This document shows, piece after piece, positions 17,441-26,228 of a stretch of 64,000 nucleotides of DNA. Source of the DNA: Burkholderiaceae bacterium (GTDB lineage Bacteria > Pseudomonadota > Gammaproteobacteria > Burkholderiales > Burkholderiaceae_C); the NCBI GenBank assembly GCA_913776825.1, contig CAJYPV010000027.1, forward strand, positions 62,001-126,000, read 5' to 3'. Under the pieces are notes generated by a model. That model worked only from the letters and a program-made list of their open reading frames with translations. It searched no databases and was not told the origin of the DNA. Within the stretch, counting starts at the first letter, position 1. Each line of letters opens with the position of its first letter. Both the position numbers and the translations under genes were made by a program.

Positions 17441-18616
17441 ATGAGCGAATCTTCCAAGCTGCCGTTCCTTCCCTTCGCGCTGCCGGACATCGGCGAGGAG
17501 GAAATCGCCGAGGTCGTCGACACGCTGCGCAGCGGCTGGGTCACGACCGGCCCGAAGGCCAAGCGTTTCGAGCAGGCGTTTGCCGAGTATCTGGGTGAGC
17601 CGCAGATCGAATGCATCGCGGTGAACTCCGCAACCGCCGGTCTGCATCTGGCGCTGGAAGCGCTGGGCATCGGCCCTGGCGACGAGGTCATCACCACCAC
17701 GCACACCTTCACTGCCACCGCCGAAGTGGTGCGCTATCTTGGCGCGGACGTGGTGCTGGTGGACATCGATCCGCGCACCCTGAACATCGCGATCGACCAG
17801 ATCGAAGCCGCCATCACGCCGCGCACCAAATGCATCATCCCGGTCCATTACGCGGGCCTGGCGGTGGACATGCTGTCGTTGCTGGACATCGCCCGCAAGC
17901 ACGGCCTGAAGGTGGTGGAAGACGCGGCGCATGCGCTGCCCACCACGCTGGAGAAGGAGCTGATCGGCACCATGGGCAGCAACGCCACGGTGTTCAGCTT
18001 CTATGCCAACAAGACGATGACCACCGGCGAAGGCGGCATGCTGGTGACGCGCGATCCGGAGCTGGCCAGGCGGGCACGCGTGATGCGGCTGCACGGCATC
18101 AACCGCGATGCCTTCGACCGCTTCACCGCCAAGGTGCCGAGCTGGTATTACGAGATCGTCGCGCCGGGCTTCAAGTACAACCTGACCGACATCGCGGCGG
18201 CGATGGGGCTGCATCAGCTCAAGCGCTTGCCGGCCTTTCAGCGGCGGCGCGAGCAGATCGCGCAGCGCTATCTGCAGGCGCTGGCTGATCTGCCGCTGAT
18301 CCTGCCGCCGGAAGCGCCGGAGGGCGACACCCACAGCTGGCACCTGTTCGTGCTGCGCCTGTCGGATGAGGCCGAGATCAGCCGCGACGAATTCATCGAG
18401 CGCATGTTTGCGCTGGGCATTGGCTGCAGCGTGCACTATGTGCCGCTGCACCAGCATCCCTACTGGCGCGAGCAGTACGGCCTGACCGCCGAGCGCTTCC
18501 CGCATTCCCAGCGCGCCTACGAGCGCACGGTGAGCATCCCGCTTTACACGGCGATGACCGATGAGCAGGTCGAGCGGGTCATCGATGCCGTGCGTCGCAG
18601 CCTCGGACTGGCCTGA
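17441..18616 (+). CDS. DegT/DnrJ/EryC1/StrS aminotransferase (UDP-4-keto-sugar type)
   Basis: This 391-residue PLP enzyme has a GWVTTGPKAKRFE start, VVEDAAHALP and a PLP lysine in FYANKTMTTGEGG, close to the pattern of ArnB/PglE-like C4 aminotransferases. Lying directly upstream of a monotopic sugar transferase and a WbpM/PglF-type dehydratase, it is a good candidate to aminate the UDP-4-keto-6-deoxy-HexNAc product of that dehydratase, as PglE does in bacillosamine synthesis. The product could also be another 4-amino sugar. The start is the ATG at 17441. Confidence 0.87.
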   Translation: MSESSKLPFLPFALPDIGEEEIAEVVDTLRSGWVTTGPKAKRFEQAFAEYLGEPQIECIAVNSATAGLHLALEALGIGPGDEVITTTHTFTATAEVVRYLGADVVLVDIDPRTLNIAIDQIEAAITPRTKCIIPVHYAGLAVDMLSLLDIARKHGLKVVEDAAHALPTTLEKELIGTMGSNATVFSFYANKTMTTGEGGMLVTRDPELARRARVMRLHGINRDAFDRFTAKVPSWYYEIVAPGFKYNLTDIAAAMGLHQLKRLPAFQRRREQIAQRYLQALADLPLILPPEAPEGDTHSWHLFVLRLSDEAEISRDEFIERMFALGIGCSVHYVPLHQHPYWREQYGLTAERFPHSQRAYERTVSIPLYTAMTDEQVERVIDAVRRSLGLA

Positions 18617-18678
18617 GTCCCGTCGTCCCGCCGCCATCGTCTTCACCTTCTTCTGTCCTGACGCGCCGTCCCGACCCC

Positions 18679-19272
18679 ATGGCCAAACGATTGTTCGATC
18701 TGCTCTGTGCCGGCCTGGGCCTGTGGGTGCTCAGTCCCTTGCTGCTGCTGGTGGCGCTCTGGATCAAGCTGGATTCGCCGGGTCCGGTGATGTTCCGGCA
18801 GGAGCGGGTGGGGCGGGGCGGTCGACCGTTCTTCATCCACAAGTTCCGCACGATGCGGGTGGATGCACCGTCGCTCGGGCCGCAGATCACCGTCGGCGCG
18901 GACGCCCGCATCACCCGCAGCGGCCGCTGGTTGCGCGCCAGCAAGATCGACGAGCTGCCGCAGCTGTGGGATGTGCTGCGCGGCGCAATGAGCCTGGTGG
19001 GGCCGCGTCCGGAGGTGCCGCGTTATGTCGCGCTGTATCCCGCGGAGCTGCGCGAGATCGTGCTGTCGGTGCGGCCGGGCATCACCGATCCCGCCTCGCT
19101 GAGCTTTCGCCATGAGAGCGACCTGCTGGCGAAGGCGGCCGATCCGGAGCGCGAGTATGTGGAGGTCATCATGCCGATGAAGCTGAAGCTGGCCGCCGAC
19201 TATGTCCGCAATGCCAGCCTGGGCGGCGACATCCGGCTGATCCTGGCGACCTTGGGTGCGCTGAAGACTTGA
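18679..19272 (+). CDS. Monotopic phosphoglycosyl transferase (PglC/WcaJ C-terminal type)
   Basis: This 197-residue bacterial sugar transferase has one N-terminal re-entrant hydrophobic helix (about residues 8-30) and the family motifs: basic FIHKFRTM, the RSGRWLRASKIDELPQL segment with the catalytic acidic pair region, and SLVGPRPEVPRY. It transfers a phospho-sugar from a UDP donor to undecaprenyl phosphate, initiating a glycan. Its short form resembles PglC rather than the long WcaJ/WbaP forms. A WecA-type initiating enzyme also exists at 38418, so the locus has two possible starters. Confidence 0.9.
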   Translation: MAKRLFDLLCAGLGLWVLSPLLLLVALWIKLDSPGPVMFRQERVGRGGRPFFIHKFRTMRVDAPSLGPQITVGADARITRSGRWLRASKIDELPQLWDVLRGAMSLVGPRPEVPRYVALYPAELREIVLSVRPGITDPASLSFRHESDLLAKAADPEREYVEVIMPMKLKLAADYVRNASLGGDIRLILATLGALKT

Positions 19273-19316
19273 GGCGCTGAGGCCGTGCATCGGGAGCGAG
19301 CCCCACGATCGCACCG

Positions 19317-19388
19317 TCGACCGACCGACTGACCGACCTGACCGACCTGACCGACTTGACCGAACCACCGACTGACCGACTGACCGAT
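19317..19388. repeat. Degenerate GACCGACT/C tandem repeat between PGT and dehydratase genes
   Basis: About eight copies of an 8- to 9-base unit (GACCGACT, GACCGACCT, GACCGACTT) fill the 136-base gap upstream of the dehydratase gene. The unit length varies between 8 and 9, so slipped-strand change would alter spacing of the upstream region but not a reading frame. Confidence 0.85.
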
Positions 19389-19408
19389 CCAAAGAACAAG
19401 AGCACGCG

Positions 19409-21286
19409 ATGAACTGGTTGTCCCTCGATGCGTGGCTGACGCGCATCCGTCCTTACCGCGAGTGGCTGGCCCTGGCGCTGGACATGCTGGCGGTGGCGCT
19501 GGCGTGGCAGGCCACGTATTTGTTCCGGCTGGGTTTCGAGCGCTGGTTCGAGGCGAGGCCCGGCTACGACCACTGGGTGATGCTGGGCATCGTGCTGGTC
19601 TACGGCCTGTTCCTGAAGCTCTTCCATGTGCCCAAGGGCATGTGGCGCTTCAGCGGGTTTGGCGAGGTGAAGCGGCTGGCGGCGGTGTGCATCGTCGCGG
19701 GGCTGATCTCGGCGGTCGCGGTGCTGATGGCGCAATTGACCAAGGTGCCGCGTGCGGTGCTGGCGCTGCATCCGGTGTTCACGCTGATGGCGCTGTCGAT
19801 GATGCGCATGGCCTACCGGATGTTGTATGAGCACATGCGCAGCCGGATCAGCGGCAGCGCGCTGGAGCAACGCCGAGCCCTGGTGATGGGCGCGGGCGAT
19901 GCGGGACGTCTGCTGGTGGCGGGCATCCAGCATCAGCAAGGCTGGGTGGTGGTCGGTTATCTGGACGATGCGCGTGAGAAGCGCGGCGCCCGTGTCGCGG
20001 GTGTGCCGGTGCTCGGCACGCTGGAGGAAGCGCCGCGGTTTGCCGAACTGCACGGCATCACCCATCTGATCGTGGCGATGCCTGCGGCGACCACGCTGGA
20101 GCGTCGACGGGCGCTGGACCTCGCGGGCCAGACGGGCTTGCCGGTGCTCACCGTGCCGACCAGCCAGGAACTGCTGGCGGGTCGCGCGGTCAACCAGGTG
20201 CGAGACATCGAGCCGGAGGACTTGCTCGGTCGCGAGCCGGTGGAGCTGGACGAAGGCGGCATCAGCGAATGCATCGGCGGCAAGGTGGTGCTGATCACCG
20301 GCGCGGGCGGCTCGATTGGCTCGGAGCTGTGCCGGCAGGTGGCGCGGTATGGGCCGTCGCGCATCGTGCTGTACGAGCTGAGCGAATTCGCGCTGTACCG
20401 GATCGAGCAGGAGCTGAGCGAGAAGTTCCCGCACATCCCGTTGGTGCGGCTGATCGGCGATGTGAAGGATCTGGCGCATCTGCGCTTCACCTTCGGCAAG
20501 TACCGTCCGCAGATCGTGTTCCACGCGGCGGCGTACAAGCATGTTCCGCTGATGGAAGAGGAGAACGCCTGGGCGGCGCTGCGCAACAACACGCTGGGCA
20601 CATATCAGGCGTGCACGGCGGCGGCGGAGAGCGGGGCGGAGCGCTTCGTGCTGATCTCGACCGACAAGGCGGTGAATCCGACCAACGTGATGGGCGCGAC
20701 CAAGCGCGCGGCGGAGCTGGTGATCAGTCACATGGCCGGACAGGGCCACGCGACCAGGTTCATGGCGGTGCGCTTCGGGAATGTGCTCGGGTCGAGTGGG
20801 AGCGTGATTCCGAAGTTCAAGGAACAGATCGCCAAGGGCGGGCCGGTGACGGTGACGCATCCGGAGATCACGCGCTACTTCATGACGATTCCGGAGGCGG
20901 CGCGGCTGGTGGTTCAGGCCGGCGCGATCGGGGATTCAGGGCAGGTGTTCGTGCTGGATATGGGCGAGCCGGTGAAGATTGTGGATCTGGCGAAGACGAT
21001 GATCCGGATGAGCGGGCGGGATGTGAAGGACATCCGGATCGAGTTCTCGGGGTTGAGGCCGGGGGAGAAGCTGTATGAGGAGTTGTTGAGTGACAGTGAC
21101 CGGACGCTGCAAACTCCGGTGGCTCGACTGTTGCTGGCCAAGCTGGACGATGAGTCCACCGGCGGCGGCGTGGAAGCTTGTCTGACGCCGCTGCGCGCCG
21201 CGGAGAGTGGTACCGATCGCGAGGCTCGTGCGCTGCTGCGAGGGCTGTTGGGCGCTGCCTTTCGGGATCGCAGCGTCGCCACCTAA
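19409..21286 (+). CDS. WbpM/CapD/PglF-type nucleotide-sugar 4,6-dehydratase
   Basis: The protein has 625 residues. The N-terminus has four hydrophobic segments (about residues 20-42, 56-75, 90-112 and 118-138), then a CoA-binding-like Rossmann domain (about 155-265), then the SDR catalytic domain starting with GAGGSIG (298-304). In the catalytic region STDKAVNPTNVMGATKR, the Tyr of a classic SYK triad is Met, as in membrane-bound WbpM and PglF. It should convert UDP-GlcNAc to UDP-4-keto-6-deoxy-GlcNAc, feeding QuiNAc, FucNAc or bacillosamine. The length equals that of full WbpM-type proteins. Confidence 0.92.
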   Translation: MNWLSLDAWLTRIRPYREWLALALDMLAVALAWQATYLFRLGFERWFEARPGYDHWVMLGIVLVYGLFLKLFHVPKGMWRFSGFGEVKRLAAVCIVAGLISAVAVLMAQLTKVPRAVLALHPVFTLMALSMMRMAYRMLYEHMRSRISGSALEQRRALVMGAGDAGRLLVAGIQHQQGWVVVGYLDDAREKRGARVAGVPVLGTLEEAPRFAELHGITHLIVAMPAATTLERRRALDLAGQTGLPVLTVPTSQELLAGRAVNQVRDIEPEDLLGREPVELDEGGISECIGGKVVLITGAGGSIGSELCRQVARYGPSRIVLYELSEFALYRIEQELSEKFPHIPLVRLIGDVKDLAHLRFTFGKYRPQIVFHAAAYKHVPLMEEENAWAALRNNTLGTYQACTAAAESGAERFVLISTDKAVNPTNVMGATKRAAELVISHMAGQGHATRFMAVRFGNVLGSSGSVIPKFKEQIAKGGPVTVTHPEITRYFMTIPEAARLVVQAGAIGDSGQVFVLDMGEPVKIVDLAKTMIRMSGRDVKDIRIEFSGLRPGEKLYEELLSDSDRTLQTPVARLLLAKLDDESTGGGVEACLTPLRAAESGTDREARALLRGLLGAAFRDRSVAT

Positions 21287-21374
21287 CGCGCCGCCCGGGC
21301 AATAGGCCAAATCGGTGAGAATCCGGTCCGCGCATGAAAATGCCGCGGCAGTCCATTCATCTTTGAAGATCTCC

Positions 21375-22238
21375 ATGTCAACTCCATCGTCTGCAGCCTT
21401 GAACCAGGACGTGTACCGCGCGCGTGCGACCCTCGGCGACGGGGTGACGCCAGGTGAGGGCAGTCAGATCGACAGTGGTGCCGTGGTCGAGAGCGGCGTG
21501 AGGGTTGGGCGCCATGTGCGCATCGGTGCCAATGCCGTGATTCTCGGATCCGGACTGGCAGCGGGCGCTCAGACGCAAGCTCCGGTGACGGTTCTTCACG
21601 ACGAGGTGGAGGTTGGCGCAGGCGCCGTGATTCATGCTGGCGTCACGTTGGCCGCCGGTTGCCGGGTACGTCCCGGCGCGGTCGTGTCACGCTCGGTGCC
21701 GCCTGCCGCGATCGTGGAAGGCAATCCTGCCAACATCATCGGCTACGTCGGTGCCCCGAATCGGCAGGTGTCGGTGGTCAATAGCGGCTCGGCCCCAAAG
21801 CGTGGGCCCTCGGTCGAGGCCATCGGGCCGGCCGGAGTCACCTTCCATACCTTTCCCGTGATCAGCGATCTCAGGGGCGATCTGACAGTTGGCGAATTCC
21901 AGAAACAGATCCCGTTCACGCCGCTGCGCTATTTCATGGTGTTCGGCGTGCCGTCGCGCGAGATTCGTGGTGAGCATGCCCACCGCGAGTGCCACCAGTT
22001 CCTGATCTGCGTGAAAGGCAGTTGCGCCGCGATGGCTGACGACGGCCGGCAGCGGGTGGAGGTATTGCTGGATGGCCCCGAGAAGGGTCTCTATCTGCCT
22101 CCCGGGACCTGGGGCGTTCAATACAAGTACAGCGCCGATGCGGTATTGCTGGTTTTCGCCTCCCATCACTATGACGCGGCCGACTACCTGCGCGATTACG
22201 ACGAATTCCTCGCGTTCATCCGCGCGAAGGGCGCCTGA
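21375..22238 (+). CDS. WxcM-like fusion: hexapeptide acetyltransferase plus FdtA/QdtA-type cupin isomerase
   Basis: The protein has 287 residues. The N-terminal part (about 15-130) is a left-handed beta-helix with an EGNPANIIGYVG exit, as in acyltransferases. The C-terminal part (about 150-285) is a cupin of the FdtA/QdtA type, with RGEHAHRECHQFL carrying the conserved histidines. In that family the cupin isomerises dTDP-4-keto-6-deoxyglucose to the 3-keto sugar, and the helix domain N-acylates the 3-amino product. It is directly upstream of an FdtB-type aminotransferase gene, completing the route to dTDP-3-acylamido-3,6-dideoxyhexose. The start is the ATG at 21375. Whether the product is the galacto or gluco form cannot be told. 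Confidence 0.87.
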   Translation: MSTPSSAALNQDVYRARATLGDGVTPGEGSQIDSGAVVESGVRVGRHVRIGANAVILGSGLAAGAQTQAPVTVLHDEVEVGAGAVIHAGVTLAAGCRVRPGAVVSRSVPPAAIVEGNPANIIGYVGAPNRQVSVVNSGSAPKRGPSVEAIGPAGVTFHTFPVISDLRGDLTVGEFQKQIPFTPLRYFMVFGVPSREIRGEHAHRECHQFLICVKGSCAAMADDGRQRVEVLLDGPEKGLYLPPGTWGVQYKYSADAVLLVFASHHYDAADYLRDYDEFLAFIRAKGA

Positions 22239-22277
22239 ACAGGCCCCTTGGGGCCACGACAACGTGAAACAAGCGAC

Positions 22278-23399
22278 ATGAGCATTCCATTTCTCGATCT
22301 CCGCGCGGTGCAACTGAGCCAGGCCGATGAGCTGCGCGCCGCATTTGACCAAGTCCTGAATTCGGGCTGGTACATCATGGGGGAGCAGCTCAAGCAATTC
22401 GAGCGAGAGTACGCCGCTTATTGCGAGGCGGCGGACTGCGTGGGCGTGGCCAATGGCCTGGACGCGCTGGTGTTGGTGCTGCGCGCTCTGGACGTCGGGC
22501 CGGGCGATGAGGTGATCGTGCCCTCGAACACCTACATTGCGACGTGGCTGGCTGCGACGCAGGTCGGTGCGACGCTGGTTCCGGTGGAACCGGTTGAAGG
22601 TACCTATAACCTGGATCCCGCGCATTTGGAGCGCGCCATCACCGCCCGCACCAAGGTGATCTTGCCGGTCCACTTGTATGGGCAACCGGCGGAACTCGGG
22701 CCGATCCTCGATGTCGCGCGTCGCCACGGCGTGAAGGTGGTGGAAGATGCGGCCCAGGCGCATGGTGCGCGTTATCGCGGCCGTCGACTCGGCGCCCACG
22801 GCGACGCGGTCTGCTGGAGTTTCTATCCTGGCAAGAACCTCGGTGCTCTGGGTGACGGTGGCGCGGTGACGACCAATGATCCGGTCATTGCCGATCGGTT
22901 GCGGGTGCTTCGCAACTACGGATCGAGAGTCAAGTATCAGAACGAGGTCGTGGGCTACAACTCGCGCCTGGACGAGTTGCATGCGGCTTTCCTAAGGGTC
23001 AAGCTGACCGCGCTGGACGGTCAGAATGCCCAGCGGACGCGGATCGCGGCCGACTATCTGAACGGTTTGAAAGATCTTTCCCAATTGGTGCTTCCCACGG
23101 TGGCCGAGGGATGCGAGCCGGTGTGGCACCTGTTCGTCGTGCGCCATCCCCGCCGTGATGAGCTCGCCAAGCTGCTGCAGGCAGACGGCGTCGGGACGAT
23201 GATTCATTACCCCGTGCCGCCGCATTTGCAGCCGGCTTACAGCTCGCTCCAACTGGGCGAGGGCACCTTTCCGATCAGCGAGGCCGCCCATCGCGAGGTG
23301 CTCAGTCTGCCGATGGGACCCACCCAGACGCCGGAGCAGACGGCAACCGTGATTCAGGCCGTCCGCAGCGCCTGCGCGAAACTCGCCGCGCACCCATGA
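22278..23399 (+). CDS. fdtB: FdtB/QdtB-like dTDP-3-keto-6-deoxyhexose aminotransferase
   Basis: This 373-residue DegT-family PLP enzyme has SGWYIMGEQLKQFE at the start, VVEDAAQAHGARYRG, and the PLP lysine in FYPGKNLGALGDGGA. These sequences are typical of 3-aminotransferases (FdtB, QdtB, TylB). It should aminate the 3-keto sugar made by the cupin domain of the preceding gene, with glutamate as donor. The dTDP-glucose synthase and 4,6-dehydratase (rmlA, rmlB) that supply the substrate are not in the window. The stop overlaps the next gene as ATGA. Confidence 0.9.
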   Translation: MSIPFLDLRAVQLSQADELRAAFDQVLNSGWYIMGEQLKQFEREYAAYCEAADCVGVANGLDALVLVLRALDVGPGDEVIVPSNTYIATWLAATQVGATLVPVEPVEGTYNLDPAHLERAITARTKVILPVHLYGQPAELGPILDVARRHGVKVVEDAAQAHGARYRGRRLGAHGDAVCWSFYPGKNLGALGDGGAVTTNDPVIADRLRVLRNYGSRVKYQNEVVGYNSRLDELHAAFLRVKLTALDGQNAQRTRIAADYLNGLKDLSQLVLPTVAEGCEPVWHLFVVRHPRRDELAKLLQADGVGTMIHYPVPPHLQPAYSSLQLGEGTFPISEAAHREVLSLPMGPTQTPEQTATVIQAVRSACAKLAAHP

Positions 23400-24682
23400 C
23401 CCTGTTCAAGACCAGTGTCCTCAACGGCCTGGCTGTACTGACGCGGGTGTTCACGGCGCTGGTGCTGAACAAGGTGCTGGCGATTTACGTCGGTCCCACG
23501 GGCTACGGCCTGATCGGGCAGTTTCAGAACCTGATCAGCATGGTGACGTCGCTGGCCAGCGGTGCCATCGGTACGGGCGTGACCAAGTACACCGCGGAGT
23601 ACGCCGACGCTGCGGTTCCTCGCCGCCTGATGTGGCAGACGGCCTTCCGAATGGGCATCGTCGGCGCGCTGGTCATGGGCGTCGTGCTGGTCATGGCGAG
23701 AGGACCGTTGGCGCAGTGGCTGCTGCACGATGCGGAGCAGGCGTCCGTCTTCATATGGTTGGCGTTCTCACTGGTGCTGATGATCCTCAACGGATTGATG
23801 CTGGCGGTGCTGAACGGCCTGAAGGCGATCCGTGCCTATGTGCTGGCCAACATCGCCGGCAGCGTGATCGGGGCGGGGGTGTCGGTCGCCTTGGTGCTGT
23901 CGTATGGCTTGTACGGCGCGCTCGTGGCCCTGTGCGTGAGCCAGGCGGTGACCTGCTTGGTCACGGCTTCGCTGTTCCGACGCCACTGTGAACTGCGTTG
24001 GGCGGAGCTGCTGGGCGGATTCGATCCCAGCCATGCCCGCAAGCTGACGGGTTTTGCGCTGATGGCGATCACCTCCGCGCTGGTGGTGCCTGGTGGGCAA
24101 TTGTTGGTGCGCGGTGAACTCGGACATCTGATCGGATGGCACGACACGGGCCTTTGGCAGGCGCTGCACAAGATCAGTGATTTGCATCTGATGCTGCTGA
24201 CCAGCACGCTGACCGTCTATTTCCTGCCGCGATTCTCCGAGTTGCCCGCCGGTGCGGCGTTGCGTGCGGAAGTGGCACGCGCCTTCCGGTTCGTGGTGCC
24301 TGTGGTCCTGCTGACCAGCACGCTGATGTATCTGCTGCGCGGTTTCCTGGTTCGCACGCTGCTGACCGACGACTTTCTCCAACTGACCGACGCGATGGCG
24401 GTCCAGGTCCTGGGCGACTGTCTTAAGGTCTGCGCCTGGGTGGCCGGATTCACCCTGATCAGCCACGCGAAGGTGCGACTGTTCATCATCATCGAGGTCG
24501 TCTTCACCGCGCTGTTCGTCGGATCGACCCTGATCGGCGCCCATCTGGGTGGCTTGATCGGCACCGCCGCCGGCTATGCCGTCACCTACGCCGTCTGCCT
24601 GATCACCAATCTGGTCCTCTTTCATCGCCTGACTCGCGCAAGTGAGTCGGTGCCCTTGGTGACCGCGGGGGAGCGCGCGTGA
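23396..24682 (+). CDS. wzx: WzxE-like O-antigen translocase (second flippase)
   Basis: This 428-residue polytopic protein has about 12 hydrophobic segments. Its start, with VGPTGYGLIGQFQNLISMV and GTGVTKYTAEY, is the pattern of WzxE and related lipid III flippases, which carry units containing Fuc4NAc- or Fuc3NAc-type sugars. That fits its position behind the FdtB-type gene. It belongs to a different subfamily from the flippase at 12992. The stop overlaps the next gene as GTGA. Confidence 0.88.
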   Translation: MTLFKTSVLNGLAVLTRVFTALVLNKVLAIYVGPTGYGLIGQFQNLISMVTSLASGAIGTGVTKYTAEYADAAVPRRLMWQTAFRMGIVGALVMGVVLVMARGPLAQWLLHDAEQASVFIWLAFSLVLMILNGLMLAVLNGLKAIRAYVLANIAGSVIGAGVSVALVLSYGLYGALVALCVSQAVTCLVTASLFRRHCELRWAELLGGFDPSHARKLTGFALMAITSALVVPGGQLLVRGELGHLIGWHDTGLWQALHKISDLHLMLLTSTLTVYFLPRFSELPAGAALRAEVARAFRFVVPVVLLTSTLMYLLRGFLVRTLLTDDFLQLTDAMAVQVLGDCLKVCAWVAGFTLISHAKVRLFIIIEVVFTALFVGSTLIGAHLGGLIGTAAGYAVTYAVCLITNLVLFHRLTRASESVPLVTAGERA

Positions 24683-25284
24683 CCCGCCCACCGTTCATCG
24701 ACCGGCTCCTCCAACGCGTCTGGGCCCGTTGGCGCGTGTTCTGGTATCGGCGGATGTCGACCAATGAGGCGGTTCAGGATCGGGCCGTTCGGCTTCAGCC
24801 CGTATGTCTCCTGGGCAAGGGGCGCATTGAGCTGGGCGACTGCGTCCTGGGGTATGGACCGTCGCCGGGCTTCTGGTCCGGCTATGCGCATCTCGAAGCG
24901 CGGGAGGCGAACGCCTCCATTCGAATCGGCAACGGCACTCATCTGAACAATGGCGCCGCGCTGGTCGCCGAGCGCGCTTCGATCGACATTGGTGACGATT
25001 GTTTGATCGGCATCGATGTGAAGATCTTTGATTCCGACTTCCATGACCTTGCGCCCGCCTGGCGTCGCGCAGGCACGCATCCGTGCGCTGCCGTGCGCAT
25101 CGAGCGCAATGTCTTTATCGGGGCGAGCGTCACGATCCTCAAGGGCGTGACGATCGGTCAGGACAGCGTGGTTGCGGCCGGTGCGCTGGTGATCGCCGAC
25201 GTGCCAGCGCGAAGCATCGTGGCGGGCGTTCCGGCGCGTGTGGTTGGTACGGTGCCGGACGGTCCCGCAGGAGGAACACCATGA
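24679..25284 (+). CDS. Hexapeptide-repeat acyltransferase
   Basis: The protein has 201 residues with a GTG start overlapping the flippase stop. After an N-terminal basic helix come beta-helix repeats: IRIGNGTHLNNGA, a DSDFHDL loop with the likely catalytic histidine, and VRIERNVFIGASVTILKGVTIG. It belongs to the WbbJ/LacA-like acetyltransferases. It probably O-acetylates the glycan or a precursor; the acceptor is unknown. Its stop overlaps the next gene as ATGA. Confidence 0.82.
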   Translation: MTRPPFIDRLLQRVWARWRVFWYRRMSTNEAVQDRAVRLQPVCLLGKGRIELGDCVLGYGPSPGFWSGYAHLEAREANASIRIGNGTHLNNGAALVAERASIDIGDDCLIGIDVKIFDSDFHDLAPAWRRAGTHPCAAVRIERNVFIGASVTILKGVTIGQDSVVAAGALVIADVPARSIVAGVPARVVGTVPDGPAGGTP

Positions 25285-26228
25285 CCGCTGCCGCACAACC
25301 ACCGCTGGTCAGCCTGGTGGCGCTGGCCTACAACAGCGCCTCCACTTTGATCGAGACCCTGGAGTCGCTGCGCGCGCAAGATCATCCACGCATCGAATTG
25401 GTACTGTGCGACGATGCCTCGACCGATGACACGTTGCAGGTCGCGTCGCGGTGGCTCGCCGAGAACCCCGCTGCCTTCGAGCGCGTGCTGATCGTGAATC
25501 ATCCCGTCAATGTGGGGATCGTTCGCAATCTGGCGGATGGCCTGGCTCGCGCGCAGGGCGAATGGCTCAAGCCGCTGGCGTGCGACGACCTGTTGGTGCC
25601 GGATGCTCTGTCCTGCTTCGTCGCGGAGGCGCGTGCTCGGAACGCCGATTGGCTGTTCTCCCAATGCGCGCGCTTCGAGACGCGAAACGGACGGACCGAA
25701 GAACTCGGCGAATTGGTGAGGCCGGAGTCGGTCAGCCGCATTGAATGCCTGCCGACGCCCGAGCTTGAGCGAGCGGTGGCCACGATCAACCTGCTGCCGG
25801 CTCCGGGGGCGTTCTATTCGCGGGCGTTCCTGGACCGCGTTGGAGGACTGGATCTGCGCCTGCGGAACCTGGATGATTGGCCTTTGTGGCTGCGCGCTCT
25901 GTCCACCGGCGCACGGCCCGCCTGGATTCCTAGAGCGCTGGTTCGCTACCGCATCAGCGTGTCGGCAGTCACCAATCTGGCGGACACCCGACTGGTCAAG
26001 CCGGCGCTGTTCGCCGATGAATTGCTGCTGACACGTCTCTACCGCCGCGGCCGCATGACACGATCGTCCTATTGGGACTTGCGCATCCAGCAACTGCGCC
26101 AATGGATCGTGCTGCGCTGGATGGGAAATCGCCGTGCAGCCGTTCGCTGGACAGCGCCGCTGGCCCTGCTCAGCCCCGTGGCTTGGAAACGGGCTATCGG
26201 ACGCACAGACGCGGAGCAGCGGGCATGA
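25281..26228 (+). CDS. Glycosyltransferase family 2
   Basis: This 315-residue GT-A transferase has the N-terminal VSLVALAYNSASTLIETL and VLCDDASTDDT motifs of family 2, and a GEWLKPLACDDLL segment carrying the metal-binding acidic pair in place of a typical DxD. The C-terminal 60 residues are basic and hydrophobic, which may attach it to the membrane. A strong GGAGGA ribosome-binding site precedes the ATG, although the gene also overlaps the one upstream. Donor sugar unknown. Confidence 0.87.
   Translation: MTAAAQPPLVSLVALAYNSASTLIETLESLRAQDHPRIELVLCDDASTDDTLQVASRWLAENPAAFERVLIVNHPVNVGIVRNLADGLARAQGEWLKPLACDDLLVPDALSCFVAEARARNADWLFSQCARFETRNGRTEELGELVRPESVSRIECLPTPELERAVATINLLPAPGAFYSRAFLDRVGGLDLRLRNLDDWPLWLRALSTGARPAWIPRALVRYRISVSAVTNLADTRLVKPALFADELLLTRLYRRGRMTRSSYWDLRIQQLRQWIVLRWMGNRRAAVRWTAPLALLSPVAWKRAIGRTDAEQRA

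Noticed and set aside
19317..19388. Possible CRISPR array or integration site
   Set aside because: Repeat units of 8-9 bases without spacers and no cas or integrase gene nearby.
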